Shown: positions 36,272 through 46,130, numbered from the stretch's first letter. The stretch is DNA of 64,000 bases from Aestuariibius violaceus (GCF_040779325.2 NZ_JBFONT020000002.1:886225-950224); one strand, 5' to 3'. A program made the numbers and translations. Notes: a model not told the origin generated them from the sequence alone.

Positions 36272-36904
36272 CTAGATTTCGATGGCTTCCGCGATTGCCA
36301 ATGCATCCTCAAGTTCAACACCAAGATAGCTTACCGTGCTGTCCATCTTGGTATGGCCGAGCAGAAGCTGGACGGCTCTTAGATTGCCCGTCTTCTTGTA
36401 TATCTGGGTAACCTTCGTCCGCCGCATGGAATGCGTCCCATAGGCACTCGCCTCGAGCCCGATGGATGTCACCCAGTCCCGGACAATACGCGCATATTGG
36501 CGGGTCGAGATGTGCAGACGCTCATGGAACCGACCTGGCCAAAGGTACTCTGAGCCAACCATCAGCTCATCCTCCATCCACTTCTCGACAGAAGCACGCG
36601 TCCCTTCGGATATCTCGAAGCGCACAGGTTTCTGCGTTTTGCTCTGCAACACCGATGCCCGTTCCTTCATCTGACCGGACGCCATGACGTCGACGACCTT
36701 CATCTTCACCAGGTCACAGCCGCGGAGCTTGCTGTCGATAGCCATGTTGAACAATGCAAGGTCGCGATGGTTCTCGGCCAATTCAAGTCGCACGCGGATT
36801 GCCCAGACATGTTTCGGTTTCAGTGGCCGCTTCTGACCAACGATGCGGCCCTTGTTCCAGGCGGGGCGAAGGGCGCGAATGGCAGGTAAGTTTGGTGTTT
36901 CCAT
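36272..36904 (-). CDS. Short tyrosine recombinase/integrase
   Basis: 210 residues. The catalytic domain of the phage-integrase family is recognisable: an Arg in 'DSKLRGCDLVKMKV', HxxR in 'THSMRRTK', His in 'LLLGHTKMDSTVSYLG', and the nucleophile Tyr in the same block. The usual N-terminal arm-binding and SAM-like domains are very short or missing. Such stand-alone catalytic-domain recombinases are common in Proteobacteria and mark mobile regions. The target site is unknown; no attachment sites were found next to it. Confidence 0.82.
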   Translation of the reverse strand: METPNLPAIRALRPAWNKGRIVGQKRPLKPKHVWAIRVRLELAENHRDLALFNMAIDSKLRGCDLVKMKVVDVMASGQMKERASVLQSKTQKPVRFEISEGTRASVEKWMEDELMVGSEYLWPGRFHERLHISTRQYARIVRDWVTSIGLEASAYGTHSMRRTKVTQIYKKTGNLRAVQLLLGHTKMDSTVSYLGVELEDALAIAEAIEI

Positions 36905-37238
36905 GACTGATCCTCCGATCCGCCACGCCCTCCGCAACGACAACCCGACATTGACCGACGCAACATATCACAGGATGCTGCGGTGGCTCCGAGGTCAGAT
37001 CGGAGTCCATCCCGTATGTTCACACTTTCTCGCTGCGCGCACTCGCAGCACGAGGAATGCTGCAACGGCCCGAAAACTATCGCTGCTGTTCTGCGAGAAC
37101 ATCGGTCGTTGGTGTCGGCTGCAGCAAAACCGGTGTGATCAATTCTGAAGTCGCCCGACAGGTTTTCCGTCCGAGCGTCCACGATGGGTCACATCTCTTT
37201 ATCGCAGAACACCGACGCGCAATCGACGATATGACGGT
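36905..37238. other. Intergenic region, 334 bp
   Basis: It lies between the recombinase start and the end of the NmrA-like gene. I see no coding frame of recognisable family, no RNA gene and no clear repeat. Confidence 0.45.
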
Positions 37239-37883
37239 TCAATCCGAGATCAAGACCGCCCCGTTGTCATGGCTCTTATCGGAAACCTTTCCGGCGAGAT
37301 ACGCGGCAACGCTCAACCGCGAGATTGCGCTAGGCTCTTCGATGCCGTCAAAGGACGTGAACTCTCGCAGGTTCGTATTCTTCGGGCCATCTGTCAGCTC
37401 GGCGGGGCGCACAATAACCCACTCGGGCAAGCCACTTTCACGCACGACACGTTCCTGTGCGGTCCGGTCTCTCATTATGCGACCAAGAAGGACAGGCTTG
37501 ATCACGTTTCTAAAAGGCCAGCTGCCGTGTCCGGACGAATTGCCCGCACCAATGGATGTCATGGCCACCAGACGCGGCACCTGAGCGGCCTGCATCGCGG
37601 TGATCACGGCTCTTGTGCCAGTCTCGCAGACATCGGTTCCGACAAGAACGGTCTTCCAGTTCAATGGCGCTCCAAAAGTCAGAATAACGGCATCATGGCT
37701 TGGCATGACCGCAGCAAGGTCCTGTGCATTCGTGACATCGCCTTTGACTATCGTAAGGCGCTCGAAGGGTTCGATCCGACTAACGCTTCTACCAAAAGCT
37801 GTAACGTCATGGCCAAGGGCTACAACCTCGGCAAGCGTATGACGGCCGATTTTTCCAGTCGCGCCGATAATCAGGACTTTCAT
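37239..37883 (-). CDS. NmrA/atypical SDR-type NAD(P)-binding protein
   Basis: 214 residues. The N-terminus 'MKVLIIGATGKIGRHTLAEVVALGHDVTAFGRS' is the Rossmann cofactor loop of the NAD(P)H-binding NmrA-like group. 'VKGDVTNAQDLAAVM' and 'LVAMTSIGAG' are the next expected strands, and 'EWVIVRPAELTDGP' the family's late motif. No YxxxK is evident, so it may be a binding or sensor protein rather than an oxidoreductase. Start ATG 37883. Confidence 0.8.
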   Translation of the reverse strand: MKVLIIGATGKIGRHTLAEVVALGHDVTAFGRSVSRIEPFERLTIVKGDVTNAQDLAAVMPSHDAVILTFGAPLNWKTVLVGTDVCETGTRAVITAMQAAQVPRLVAMTSIGAGNSSGHGSWPFRNVIKPVLLGRIMRDRTAQERVVRESGLPEWVIVRPAELTDGPKNTNLREFTSFDGIEEPSAISRLSVAAYLAGKVSDKSHDNGAVLISD

Positions 37884-37968
37884 GATGTTTCCTCGCTTTC
37901 CATGGAGATAGCACACCATCCGTGCGACGGACGAACGAGAACCGCAGCCCTCTGCCAAGCCAAAGAAA

Positions 37969-38502
37969 CTAAAGCGCTCTCAGAGCAGATATGTTTTTCC
38001 ACAACCAGCGTGCCGGGAAAAAGGCAACGACGGCTCCAAAAATCACCATCATTAACGACATGAATATCGGCATATCCATCGCTGACCCAATCACGAATGC
38101 CGAATACGCGAAATAGAGCCCGATGCCGATGAACGCAGCAATGCCTAATGCTGCGGCACCTTGTAACACCATCGGCGCCCAGTCGGCGCCCGTGTCTAGC
38201 GACCGGGCGGTATAAAGGATGGAACCGCCTGCGATCAGCTTTATGGCCGCGAAAATCAGGGAATACTGAATGTTGGCAAAGACCCCGGCAAACAGCGCCG
38301 TGATCTCCTCGGGCATCGGCTCATCGCCCATGTAGCTCTGCATCGGGGCCAGAAGTTCCTCGGGGGGTATGCTTGCCAATTGTGAAGATACCAAAGGCTG
38401 CGCAACAGAGGCCACCAACAGGACACTGCCTATGATCGTCCAGTAGAGAACGAGGCGATCGCGCGCGATAAAGCTCTTTGGGTTGGTGTTTGTAACAGTC
38501 AT
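37969..38502 (-). CDS. Four-helix membrane protein of unknown function
   Basis: 177 residues with four hydrophobic segments ('LYWTIIGSVLLVASVAQPLV', 'IFAAIKLIAGGSILY', 'GAAALGIAAFIGIGLYFAYSAFVIG', 'IFMSLMMVIFGAVVAFFPARWL'). A soluble, acidic loop of ~35 residues follows the first segment. No family recognised. It is 85 bp upstream of the NmrA-like gene and may be in one operon with it. Confidence 0.65.
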   Translation of the reverse strand: MTVTNTNPKSFIARDRLVLYWTIIGSVLLVASVAQPLVSSQLASIPPEELLAPMQSYMGDEPMPEEITALFAGVFANIQYSLIFAAIKLIAGGSILYTARSLDTGADWAPMVLQGAAALGIAAFIGIGLYFAYSAFVIGSAMDMPIFMSLMMVIFGAVVAFFPARWLWKNISALRAL

Positions 38503-38785
38503 TGATCTGAACCTTTCAGTAAGTGGTTCGCAAAAGCGCAGTGACAGACGTCACGACCTTGGGGGCTGATCGATTTTGCAGTTTCAGTCTGTGGTATTGG
38601 TTTTGGCAGCGTCGGCTCTGGCAAGCTGCGCCGGCTTGACCGGGTCAGGCGCACAGGATGTCGGTCTATCGTATCATTGCCCTGCAAAAGCTGATTGTTC
38701 AGCCAAGCTTTGTCTTCTTTGGAAATGACCGGGCTGCCTTGTGGGGAACAGGGACATGGCAGCCCGGTTGCCGGGGTTTATCCGA

Positions 38786-39493
38786 TCACTCGGCCGCCAT
38801 CGGCGCGTCTTCCGACAGGATCATCGGAATGGGCGGATGTCCGGTCAGACCAACCCCTTTCTTGATCTCCTCAGCATTCTCAGCCACGCCAAGGAAGGTG
38901 TTCATCGCGGCCTGATACTGGCCCATATGCTCGCTCAGAAGCATGCCGATATGGCGGCCGTTGACTTGGGTGTTGTTGGCAATCTCGGCCAGAACGGCGA
39001 CCCAGGTTGTCACGACGGCACCCGCAGCGGCCAGACGTGTCATCGTTACCTGTGTGATCAGCGGGTTGAAGTCCGCCGATGCGTCGATGACCACATAGAC
39101 CTCATATCCGTCACGCAAGGCCGCAATCGCCGGAAACGCCGCGCAAACCTCGGTCGCAAGGCCCGAGATCACCAGCTTCTTTCGGCCTGTCGCTTCGACC
39201 GCTGCCTTGGAGGCTGGATCGTTCCAGAAGTTCACGTAAGGGCGGTCAATGACCTCAACTTCCGGGAAAATCGCCTTGAGCTCTGGCATAGTCGGGCCAT
39301 TCGGGCCCTGCGGCCAGCTGGTGCCCATGATCACGGGAATACCGAACGCCTTGGCCGATTTGGCATGGCCGAGGATGTTGTTTTTCATCTGCATCGGATC
39401 GGTCGAGGTGAGGAATTGCATCAGACCGACCTGATGGTCGATCATCAGGAAGACGCAGTTGTCGGGGGTCAGTTCGCTTTCGGGAAGGGCCAT
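38786..39493 (-). CDS. Isochorismatase-family hydrolase, YcaC-like
   Basis: 235 residues. Cysteine hydrolase fold: Asp19 in 'LMIDHQVG', Cys117 in 'SGLATEVCAAFPAIAAL', and the YcaC-type block 'RPYVNFWNDPASKAAVEATGRKKLVISG'. The reaction is unknown for this subgroup; it is not the canonical isochorismatase. A good AGGAGATC precedes the ATG. It diverges from a small gene and an AraC regulator across a 273-bp spacer, so the AraC protein probably controls it. Confidence 0.85.
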   Translation of the reverse strand: MALPESELTPDNCVFLMIDHQVGLMQFLTSTDPMQMKNNILGHAKSAKAFGIPVIMGTSWPQGPNGPTMPELKAIFPEVEVIDRPYVNFWNDPASKAAVEATGRKKLVISGLATEVCAAFPAIAALRDGYEVYVVIDASADFNPLITQVTMTRLAAAGAVVTTWVAVLAEIANNTQVNGRHIGMLLSEHMGQYQAAMNTFLGVAENAEEIKKGVGLTGHPPIPMILSEDAPMAAE

Positions 39494-39766
39494 GGCAGAT
39501 CTCCTGTTGGGGTGGATTGAACGACTTGCCCGACCACTCTCTCCGGTCCGCTCGCGATCCTATTTCAGATATTGATAAATCCCGTATGAAATTGTTTTTG
39601 TTTCGTAATTTTTGCAGTCCATGCGCAAAATCAACTGGCGCCAAGGCGAATCCTGAAATCGCGACAGGTGACCCGCCGGATCCTGCCGAAGGCATCAGAG
39701 AATCCTGAAAGACCCACACAGACACCAATGCAAGAGTGTCTGGGATCATTCAGGAAAGAAGGTGCC

Positions 39767-40108
39767 ATGCACGCACAGTATTCGCCCGCCATCGAAGACC
39801 GTCTGAATTGCTGCTTCGTGCTGACATCGGCTCTTTATTTCCGCATGGTCGCCGTCGATCCCGCAGGGCAGGATCAGAGGTTTGCGCGCTGGTACGGCGC
39901 GCTGCACGACGCGGCGCGGGACCTTGCGGGGTTGTCGGAAGGCCGCTCCAGATCCGGCCTTGGCGCGCAACAGATACGCGATGGCCTGAACGATATCCTT
40001 CACAGCCTGCGGGATATTGCTGATCTGGCAAAGAAGGAAGGGGCCGTGCCTTTGCACGATGAGGTGCTGAGCTACCTTACAAAGCTGGAGGCCGAGATCG
40101 CGACATGA
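39767..40108 (+). CDS. Small hypothetical protein coupled to an AraC gene
   Basis: 113 residues from ATG 39767 after GAAAGAAGG. Soluble, helical-looking, with 'CCFVLTSALYFRMVAVDP' near the start and 'LNDILHSLRDIADLAKKEGAVPLHDEVLSYLTKLEAEI' at the end, which could form a coiled coil. No family recognised. Its stop overlaps the AraC start (ATGA), suggesting that the two proteins are made together. Confidence 0.6.
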   Translation: MHAQYSPAIEDRLNCCFVLTSALYFRMVAVDPAGQDQRFARWYGALHDAARDLAGLSEGRSRSGLGAQQIRDGLNDILHSLRDIADLAKKEGAVPLHDEVLSYLTKLEAEIAT

Positions 40109-40995
40109 CCCTGATTGTGGATAATGCCGGCAAAGCTAAGCCGGACACGCGATTGCCGGAAATGCCCCATGAGATTGATCTGGGGCAATTGCGGTTGGTG
40201 TTGCTGCCGCCGGGCGAATACATCTTTCATCACAAACTCGACTTCAATTTGTTTGACGTGAACCTACCGCGGATACCCCATGACATGGCAGTCAACTCCG
40301 ATAACCTGGAAATGGGAGTGGTCCCGTCAGAATCCATCGCATTTATTCCAAGCGGAACGGAGTTCCAGTTGCGCGTCACCAATCCTCTTCCGGGGTGTTG
40401 CCTTGAAGTCAGCGATGATCTGCTAGCAGACTGGATGGAGCAAGGCGAGGTGCAGCAGGCTGCAGGCCAATCGTTTCGCAATTATTTGTCGGATGGTGTC
40501 GCAGCCGAATTCGCTCGCACCGGGATCCGCCATCTGGCGCGCAGCCACAAATCCAACACGCCCTGCGACCGTCTGACGGTCGAGGCACTGGCCCTTGGCA
40601 TCGCCGCACGCGGCATGGCACAGATCGGCAGCCCGGATGGCGACATCACCGCCGAGATTTCCCGCTGGAGCTATCGCGCCCGCCCCGGTGCCGTCGAACG
40701 CGCCATCGAGCTTCTGGAGACCAGATTGTGCGAGTCGGACCTGACCATCTCCGAGCTGGCCCGGGCCGCCGGCATGTCGTCATCGCATTTCGCCTCGGTC
40801 TTCAAATCCGCCACCGGCCAGACGCCCTATGCTTTCATCCTGCGCCGCCGCGCCGATTTCGCCCGCGACCTGATCATCGGCACAAGCGAGCCGCTGTCAT
40901 GGATCGCCTATGAGGCCGGGTTTTCCAGCCAGGCCCACATGACCACCGTCCTGCGCAACCTGCACGGCACGACCCCCGCCGCGATGCGGAACTGA
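40105..40995 (+). CDS. AraC family transcriptional regulator
   Basis: 296 residues. C-terminal HTH pair 'LTISELARAAGMSSSHFASVFKSATGQTPYAFILRRR' and 'PLSWIAYEAGFSSQAHMTTVLRNLHGTTPAAMR'. The N-terminal ~190 residues are the ligand part. It is coupled to the small gene before it and divergent from the isochorismatase-like gene. Confidence 0.87.
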   Translation: MTLIVDNAGKAKPDTRLPEMPHEIDLGQLRLVLLPPGEYIFHHKLDFNLFDVNLPRIPHDMAVNSDNLEMGVVPSESIAFIPSGTEFQLRVTNPLPGCCLEVSDDLLADWMEQGEVQQAAGQSFRNYLSDGVAAEFARTGIRHLARSHKSNTPCDRLTVEALALGIAARGMAQIGSPDGDITAEISRWSYRARPGAVERAIELLETRLCESDLTISELARAAGMSSSHFASVFKSATGQTPYAFILRRRADFARDLIIGTSEPLSWIAYEAGFSSQAHMTTVLRNLHGTTPAAMRN

Positions 40996-41544
40996 ATGAA
41001 CAAAGTGAGTCTGGATAATCGCGGTTCGTCCCCGTTGCTCACACTGCGACAGATGACGGAAACCAGTCGTCAAACGCAGCGATCTGCCTTCGCTGTAACG
41101 GCAGCGAAGGTCCAGCTAGACCGCGACCCGCATGCCGGATCTCGGCAGCGGCGAAGCCACCATTCGCAATTCTCGATTCAAGCAGACGTTCAATGACCGC
41201 TCTGACGGTTTGGCAGCGACGCGGTGATGAGCAGGCCGCAGCCACGAGTTTTTTTGCGTCAGCATTACCTGCCTGTGCACATGTCGGTTTGTGTGGATTG
41301 CGATGCGGACGCGGCATGGTGTTCCGGTTGGGTTAGACCTGCTCACCTCAGCGTTCCTAAATCGGGAAAGGACGTTGTCGAAACGGCTGATGCGTCCAAG
41401 CCAGGCGCTCCATATGAGCGCATCTGGCGGGACAACCACCGATGCCGAGTGGTAAGGCGCCTCAGCCCCAGTTTCGGTGGAGCGGGATCCTTCGTTATGA
41501 CGCGCGACTGTCGCCTGCCCATGCCGTAGGTCTGCGCGTACGCA
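40996..41544. other. Region without clear genes beside the broken EamA transporter
   Basis: 549 bp. The minus-strand frame that continues the EamA remnant here encodes nothing similar to a transporter, and no plus-strand frame is convincing. It appears to be decayed sequence. Confidence 0.5.
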
Positions 41545-42247
41545 GCCGCACATAGCCGAAATAGCCCCCACATGCAGCACCCCTGTGCCAAGGATAGCCA
41601 ATTCGGGCGCGCCGGGGCGCGGCACATGGAGGCCGGCGACAAGAGCCAACCTGACCGGGAGGAGCATGACGACGGCCGTCAGGCTCAGCCCCTCCATCAC
41701 TTGGAAAGGACCCATCGCCTCTGGTTTGCATCGCGCGATAAAGACGTTCTCGCCGGCATAGGCGGTCGCGGCCAGGATCGGCAAGGCGATCCAGAGCGTC
41801 GCGCCTGCGGGCAGGCTTGCCTCGGGCAGGGCGATCAGCCCCATTGCGGTCGACCCCATGACAAGACCAAGGATGCGGCGTATCGTGACGGCCTCCAGGC
41901 CCGCTGCGGTCACGATCCCCATAGTGAGGATCGGGATGCCGGCGAAGCACAGCGACATGATCCCCACCGGCTGGTGACGGTAGGCGTCGAACGAGGCGAC
42001 GTTCGGAACGATGGTACTTTGAAGACCACAGATCGCGAAGAAGCGCAGATACTGGGCCGTGGGACGCAGCCGGCCGCCCCGGGCCGACAGCGTTGCGTTG
42101 AACGCGGTCGCGCCGATTAGCGCGGTCCAGAACGTCACACCCACGGGATGATGACCGCTCGACATGGCGAGCTTGGGGAGTGGTGCCGTCGTCCCCCAAG
42201 GCGGCTCCGGCAGCAATCAGTAAGAGCCGCGGCCACCGTCCAGGCAT
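41545..42247 (-). pseudogene. Broken EamA-family (DMT) transporter
   Basis: Two overlapping frames together give an EamA-type permease. One starts at about 42247 (MPGRWPRLLLIAAGAALG) and the next continues from about 42195 with 'GTTAPLPKLAMSSGHHPVGVTFWTALIGATAFN', so a frameshift separates the signal-like first helix from the rest. Membrane segments continue ('SLCFAGIPILTMGIVTAAGL', 'ATLWIALPILAATAYAGENVF', 'TAVVMLLPVRLALVAGL', 'LAILGTGVLHVGAISAM') to about residue 224. After this the sequence loses similarity, although an EamA protein should go on for ~70 residues. Hence both a frameshift and a lost C-terminus. Confidence 0.7.
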
Positions 42248-42399
42248 CTCGGCACAAGTGCGCGTCGCTTGAGTTTCGGATCGTTGCATGAGCAGATCGT
42301 GCAAGATCGTGGGCGTGCGGTCCATGTCACGATCCGGGATTTCGCACGACCCGGATCATGCGTGAAACGCTAGCTTGCAACATAAATGGAGGGGGAAGA

Positions 42400-42978
42400 G
42401 TGCAGACGACCGCTTCATCCCGGTCAATCGCGACAAAGCGACTGATCCTCCGGCCTCACGAGGCAGCCGACTTCCCGGACGTCCGTGCGATGTGGGCCGA
42501 CCCTGCCGTGGTCGAACATATCTATGGCCGTGCCCAGACGGACGCGGAGTCTTGGTTCCGGCTGCTACGTTATAGGGGCCACTGGGCCCTTCTCGGTTTC
42601 GGGTACTGGGCGGTTATCGACCGCGAAGACCGGAGATATCTCGGCGAGGTCGGGTTCGCGGACTACCGCCGCGAGATCGACCCGCCCTTCGACGGAACCC
42701 CGGAAGCCGGATGGGTGATGACCTCCGGCACGCACGGCCACGGGCTGGCGCGCGAGGCAATGGAAGCCGCCCTGGGATGGTTCGACATGAACGTCGCGGC
42801 CGAGCGAACGGTCGCGATGATCACGCCCGAAAACGCAGCCTCAATACGGCTGGCCGGAGCACTTGGATACGAACTGCGACGGACTAGTCCATACAACGGA
42901 AAAACCCGGTTCATCTACGAACGGCCACGCTACCGGACAAGAACTGAGCGTGGAGCGATCCCAGGCACGAACGGGTAG
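42400..42978 (+). CDS. GNAT family acetyltransferase (RimJ/RimL type)
   Basis: 192 residues. It contains 'ATKRLILRPHEAADFPDVRAMWADPAVV', 'GEVGFADYRREI', 'EAGWVMTSGTHGHGLAREAMEAALGWF' (acetyl-CoA loop) and 'TPENAASIRLAGALGYELRR', the order of the RimJ/RimL-like N-acetyltransferases. The start is GTG at 42400, preceded by the strong GGAGGGGG; the longer frame from 42358 adds residues without homology. Substrate unknown. Confidence 0.82.
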   Translation: MQTTASSRSIATKRLILRPHEAADFPDVRAMWADPAVVEHIYGRAQTDAESWFRLLRYRGHWALLGFGYWAVIDREDRRYLGEVGFADYRREIDPPFDGTPEAGWVMTSGTHGHGLAREAMEAALGWFDMNVAAERTVAMITPENAASIRLAGALGYELRRTSPYNGKTRFIYERPRYRTRTERGAIPGTNG

Positions 42979-43513
42979 TATCTTGGCAGAGCGACCCCGC
43001 GATACGGACGGTTCATAAGACCTCCCGCAAGGAACACTCCAACTGAACCGGACGTTCGAGCAGCTCGCGGCGAAAGCTCCCAAAGTCCCGCAGTCCAAAC
43101 CTCTGCCACTGCCAAACTCGAACACGTGCAGCGAATGACCGGAATGCGGGCTGCGGCCGTAGTATATTGAATGGCAGTCGACGGTCCGCAATGGGCCGGT
43201 CTCGAGCGCATCCACGGCGCACACGACGCGTCCGTCCCGCCCCCCAAATGCCTTCGCGAAGCAGCGTGCGCACCTTAACGCCTATCGCCATGTTGCAGCA
43301 GTCGCCCTAGCCGATGACGGCGCTATATCCCGGACTGAAAGGCAAGCGGCGGTCGCCCATGTCGAGGTCGCCCTTCTCAATCATGCTCACGTCACTCTCG
43401 TGGGTCAGGCCGATCTGACGGTCTCAACCTCGACCGGCAGACGGGCAAGTAAGGCTCGGTGGGGCAAAAAAGCCCTGCCTTTCCATCGCCGCCACAGCAA
43501 CGGGAGCACTGCC
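42979..43513. other. Intergenic region, 535 bp, with a dispersed repeat
   Basis: No plausible gene. It contains a 72-nt repeat at 43128-43199 that recurs at 62155-62226, and it probably holds the promoter of the molybdenum hydroxylase operon. The remainder shows no structure I can name. Confidence 0.5.
43128..43199. repeat. 72-nt dispersed repeat, copy 1 (copy 2 at 62155-62226)
   Basis: Aligned by eye to 62155-62226 without gaps, about 60 of 72 positions agree; the shared end is GTCCGCAATGGGCCGG. Both copies lie in spacers that also contain other noncoding sequence. A weaker 38-nt match to its first part lies at 48423-48460. Confidence 0.7.
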
Positions 43514-43966
43514 ATGACGCGATTTACCCTCAACGGCGAGCCCACCGAGAGCATGGCCCCGCCGGACACGCCGCTTCTGTGGGTCATCCGCGAGGAGCTG
43601 GGCCTGACCGGGACCAAGTTCGGCTGTGGCGTCGCGCAATGTGGGGCCTGCACCGTGCATGTGGACGGGTTCGCGACATTCTCCTGCGTCACACCCGTCG
43701 ACAGCGTCGAAGGCTCGGAGGTGACGACCATCGAGGGCCTGTCCCCCGACGGGACCCATCCCGTCCAGCGCGCTTGGGTCGCGGAGCAGGTGGCGCAATG
43801 CGGCTACTGCCAGTCCGGTCAGATCATGCAGGCCGCGGCGCTGCTGGCCGACGTGCCGCAGCCAACCGACGAGGACATCCAGGCCGCGATGGCCGGCAAT
43901 CTCTGCCGTTGCGGCACTTATGGACGGATCGCCCGCGCCATCCGGCGCGCCGCTGAGGAGGCATGA
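43514..43966 (+). CDS. [2Fe-2S] subunit of a molybdenum hydroxylase (IorA-like)
   Basis: 150 residues, the standard length. It has a plant-type ferredoxin [2Fe-2S] site ('GCGVAQCGACTVHVDG' plus a later Cys) and a second helical [2Fe-2S] site ('CGYCQSGQIM', 'NLCRCGTY'). It passes electrons from the molybdenum cofactor subunit encoded next, as in isoquinoline 1-oxidoreductase and related periplasmic aldehyde oxidases. Start at ATG 43514; upstream extension of the frame is not conserved. Confidence 0.9.
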   Translation: MTRFTLNGEPTESMAPPDTPLLWVIREELGLTGTKFGCGVAQCGACTVHVDGFATFSCVTPVDSVEGSEVTTIEGLSPDGTHPVQRAWVAEQVAQCGYCQSGQIMQAAALLADVPQPTDEDIQAAMAGNLCRCGTYGRIARAIRRAAEEA

Positions 43967-43967
43967 G

Positions 43968-46130
43968 ATGAAGGATATCGCCCCCCTCAGCCGCCGCACA
44001 TTCCTCACCTCCTCAGGCGCGCTCGTCCTCGCCGTGGCGGCCAACGGTTCCGTCTCGGTCGCCCGCGCGCAGGAGGCCGATGCCGCCGCTTGGGTCCGGA
44101 TCGAACCGGACGGCACGACCCGCATCCTCTTTCCTTCGACCGAGATGGGTCAGGGCAGCTCCACCGCTCTGCCTATGATACTCGCCGAGGAGATGGACGC
44201 CGATTGGGACGCCGTCGTGATCGAGCAGCTGAACGAGGACGACCGCCGCTTCGGCAACCCGGCCTTCGGCGGCGTGCTCTATACCGCCGGAAGCTCGGGC
44301 GTATACGGCTACTACGACACCCTGCGGCAGGCGGGCGCGAATGCGCGCGCCGTACTGATCGGCCGTGCGGCGGAGCGGCTGGGCGTAGATGCCTCGGAGC
44401 TATCCTCCGAGCCGGGCGCCGTCGTCCATGCCGGGAGCGGCCAGCGCCTGACCTACGGGGAACTGGCCGAGGGCAGCGGCCTGGACCGTGCCGAGGGCGC
44501 GCCGCTCAAGGACCAGGCCGACTTCCGTCTGATCGGCAGCGACACCCCTCGCCGTGACGTCCCTGCCAAGTCTACCGGGATCGAGACCTATGCCATCGAC
44601 GTGCGCCTGCCGGGGATGCTCCATGCCGTTGTCCGTCGTGCGCCCGTCGAGGGCGAGAGCGTCGCCGCGCTGGACGCCACCGAGGCCGAGGCGCATCCTG
44701 GCGTCGTGCAGATCGTGACCTTGCCCGACGGAGTGGCCGTGGTGGCCGAGACGATCTGGGCGGCGATGGCTGCGCGCGACCTGCTCGACGTGACTTGGAC
44801 CGAGACTGCCCCGGCCCGCGCCTGGGATGACGAGAGCACGCTGGCTGACTACGCCGCCACCGCCGAAGATCTGGAGACCGAGGCCGCGACCTGGCGGGCC
44901 GAGGGTGACGCTCCCGGCGCAATCGCGGGCGCGGCTCGCACGGTCTCTGCCACCTATCTCTCGGACTACGCCTACCACGCACAGCTGGAACCCATGGCCG
45001 TCGTCGCCCGCGTGGACGAGGAAGGCGCCGAGCTTTGGGCCGGGACCCAGACGCAAAGCTGGACGACGGACACTGTCCGCGAGGTTCTGGGCCTGCCGCC
45101 CGAGCGCATGCGCCTGCACATGATGACAATGGGCGGCAGCTTCGGCCGCCGAACGGAGCGCATGCAGGACTATGTGCGCGACGCGCTGCTCTGCGCCCGC
45201 GAGACAGGCCGCCCCGTCAAGGTGACCTGGACGCGAGAGGACGACGTCAAGCACGGCGGCTTCCGCCCCGCCGCGGCCCAACACCTTCAGGCGGGCCTGA
45301 CGGAGGACGGCCGCGTGCAGGGCTGGCGCCACCGGGTCGGCACGCCCTCCGTCATCGCCTATTTCAACCCGGGCCGCTGGGCGCAGGTGGAGCCGCAGGA
45401 CGTGATCTCCATGCTGGGCTCCGAAGCGCGGTTCTACGCCATGCCCGACATGGCCGCCGAACACGTCATGACAGAACGCCGCGCCCGCGTTCTGCCGTGG
45501 CGCGGCATCGGCGCGGCCTACACCGCCTTCGCTGCGGAGTCCTTTGTCGACGAGCTGGCCGAAGCGGCCGGTCAGGATCCCTTCGCCTTCCGCCGCGCGC
45601 TGATCGGTGACGACGCCCGCAGCCTTTCGCTGCTCGATCGGGTGCGCGAGATGTCAGACTGGGATCGCCCGCGGGAGGGCACCGCGCTCGGCCTGTCCTT
45701 CGCAGGCTACGGCGACACGCGGGTCGCGGGCGTCGCCGAGGTCTCGGTCGATCCGGAATCGGGCCGCATTGCCGTACCGCGCATCTGGGCAGCGGTCGAT
45801 GCAGGCCAGATCGTGTCGCCGGACAACGCACTGAACCAGATCGAGGGCGGCATCGTCTTCGGCGTCTCCTCCGCGCTGCTGGAGCGGATCACGATCCGAG
45901 GCGGCGAGGTGCAGCAGGAGAACTTTTACGACTATGACGTTTTGCGCCACGACGCCCTGCCGCAGATCGAAATCCACCTGGCTGAGAGCGACGCACCCCC
46001 CTCCGCCGTCGGCGAAGCCGGCACCCCCATGGTTGCCGCCGCCATCGCCAATGCGGTCCATGCCCTGAACGGCACCCGTCTGCGTCACATGCCGTTCATT
46101 CCCGACCGGGTGCTTGCGGCGATGGGGTAA
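43968..46130 (+). CDS. Molybdopterin subunit of a molybdenum hydroxylase (IorB-like), Tat-exported
   Basis: 720 residues. Residues 1-35 are a twin-arginine signal (SRRTFLTSSGALVLAVAANGSVSVARA), so the two-subunit enzyme is likely exported folded together with the small subunit. The rest is the xanthine-dehydrogenase-type molybdenum cofactor fold: 'EMGQGSSTALPMILAEEM', 'GGSFGRRTERMQDYVRDA', 'PWRGIGAAYTAFAAESFVDELA' and, near the end, 'GEAGTPMVAAAIANAVHALNG' carrying the active-site Glu. It starts 1 nt after the small-subunit stop. The substrate, an aldehyde or N-heterocycle, cannot be told. Confidence 0.9.
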   Translation: MKDIAPLSRRTFLTSSGALVLAVAANGSVSVARAQEADAAAWVRIEPDGTTRILFPSTEMGQGSSTALPMILAEEMDADWDAVVIEQLNEDDRRFGNPAFGGVLYTAGSSGVYGYYDTLRQAGANARAVLIGRAAERLGVDASELSSEPGAVVHAGSGQRLTYGELAEGSGLDRAEGAPLKDQADFRLIGSDTPRRDVPAKSTGIETYAIDVRLPGMLHAVVRRAPVEGESVAALDATEAEAHPGVVQIVTLPDGVAVVAETIWAAMAARDLLDVTWTETAPARAWDDESTLADYAATAEDLETEAATWRAEGDAPGAIAGAARTVSATYLSDYAYHAQLEPMAVVARVDEEGAELWAGTQTQSWTTDTVREVLGLPPERMRLHMMTMGGSFGRRTERMQDYVRDALLCARETGRPVKVTWTREDDVKHGGFRPAAAQHLQAGLTEDGRVQGWRHRVGTPSVIAYFNPGRWAQVEPQDVISMLGSEARFYAMPDMAAEHVMTERRARVLPWRGIGAAYTAFAAESFVDELAEAAGQDPFAFRRALIGDDARSLSLLDRVREMSDWDRPREGTALGLSFAGYGDTRVAGVAEVSVDPESGRIAVPRIWAAVDAGQIVSPDNALNQIEGGIVFGVSSALLERITIRGGEVQQENFYDYDVLRHDALPQIEIHLAESDAPPSAVGEAGTPMVAAAIANAVHALNGTRLRHMPFIPDRVLAAMG

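Noticed and set aside
36272..36904. Assigning the tRNA-Arg scar to the recombinase at 36272
   Set aside because: The two are 31 kb apart with core metabolic loci (suf, icd, rhamnose) between them and no matching repeat near the recombinase.
41116..41544. C-terminal extension of the EamA-like frame
   Set aside because: The frame stays open by chance; the encoded sequence is polar and unlike the transporter's missing membrane helices.
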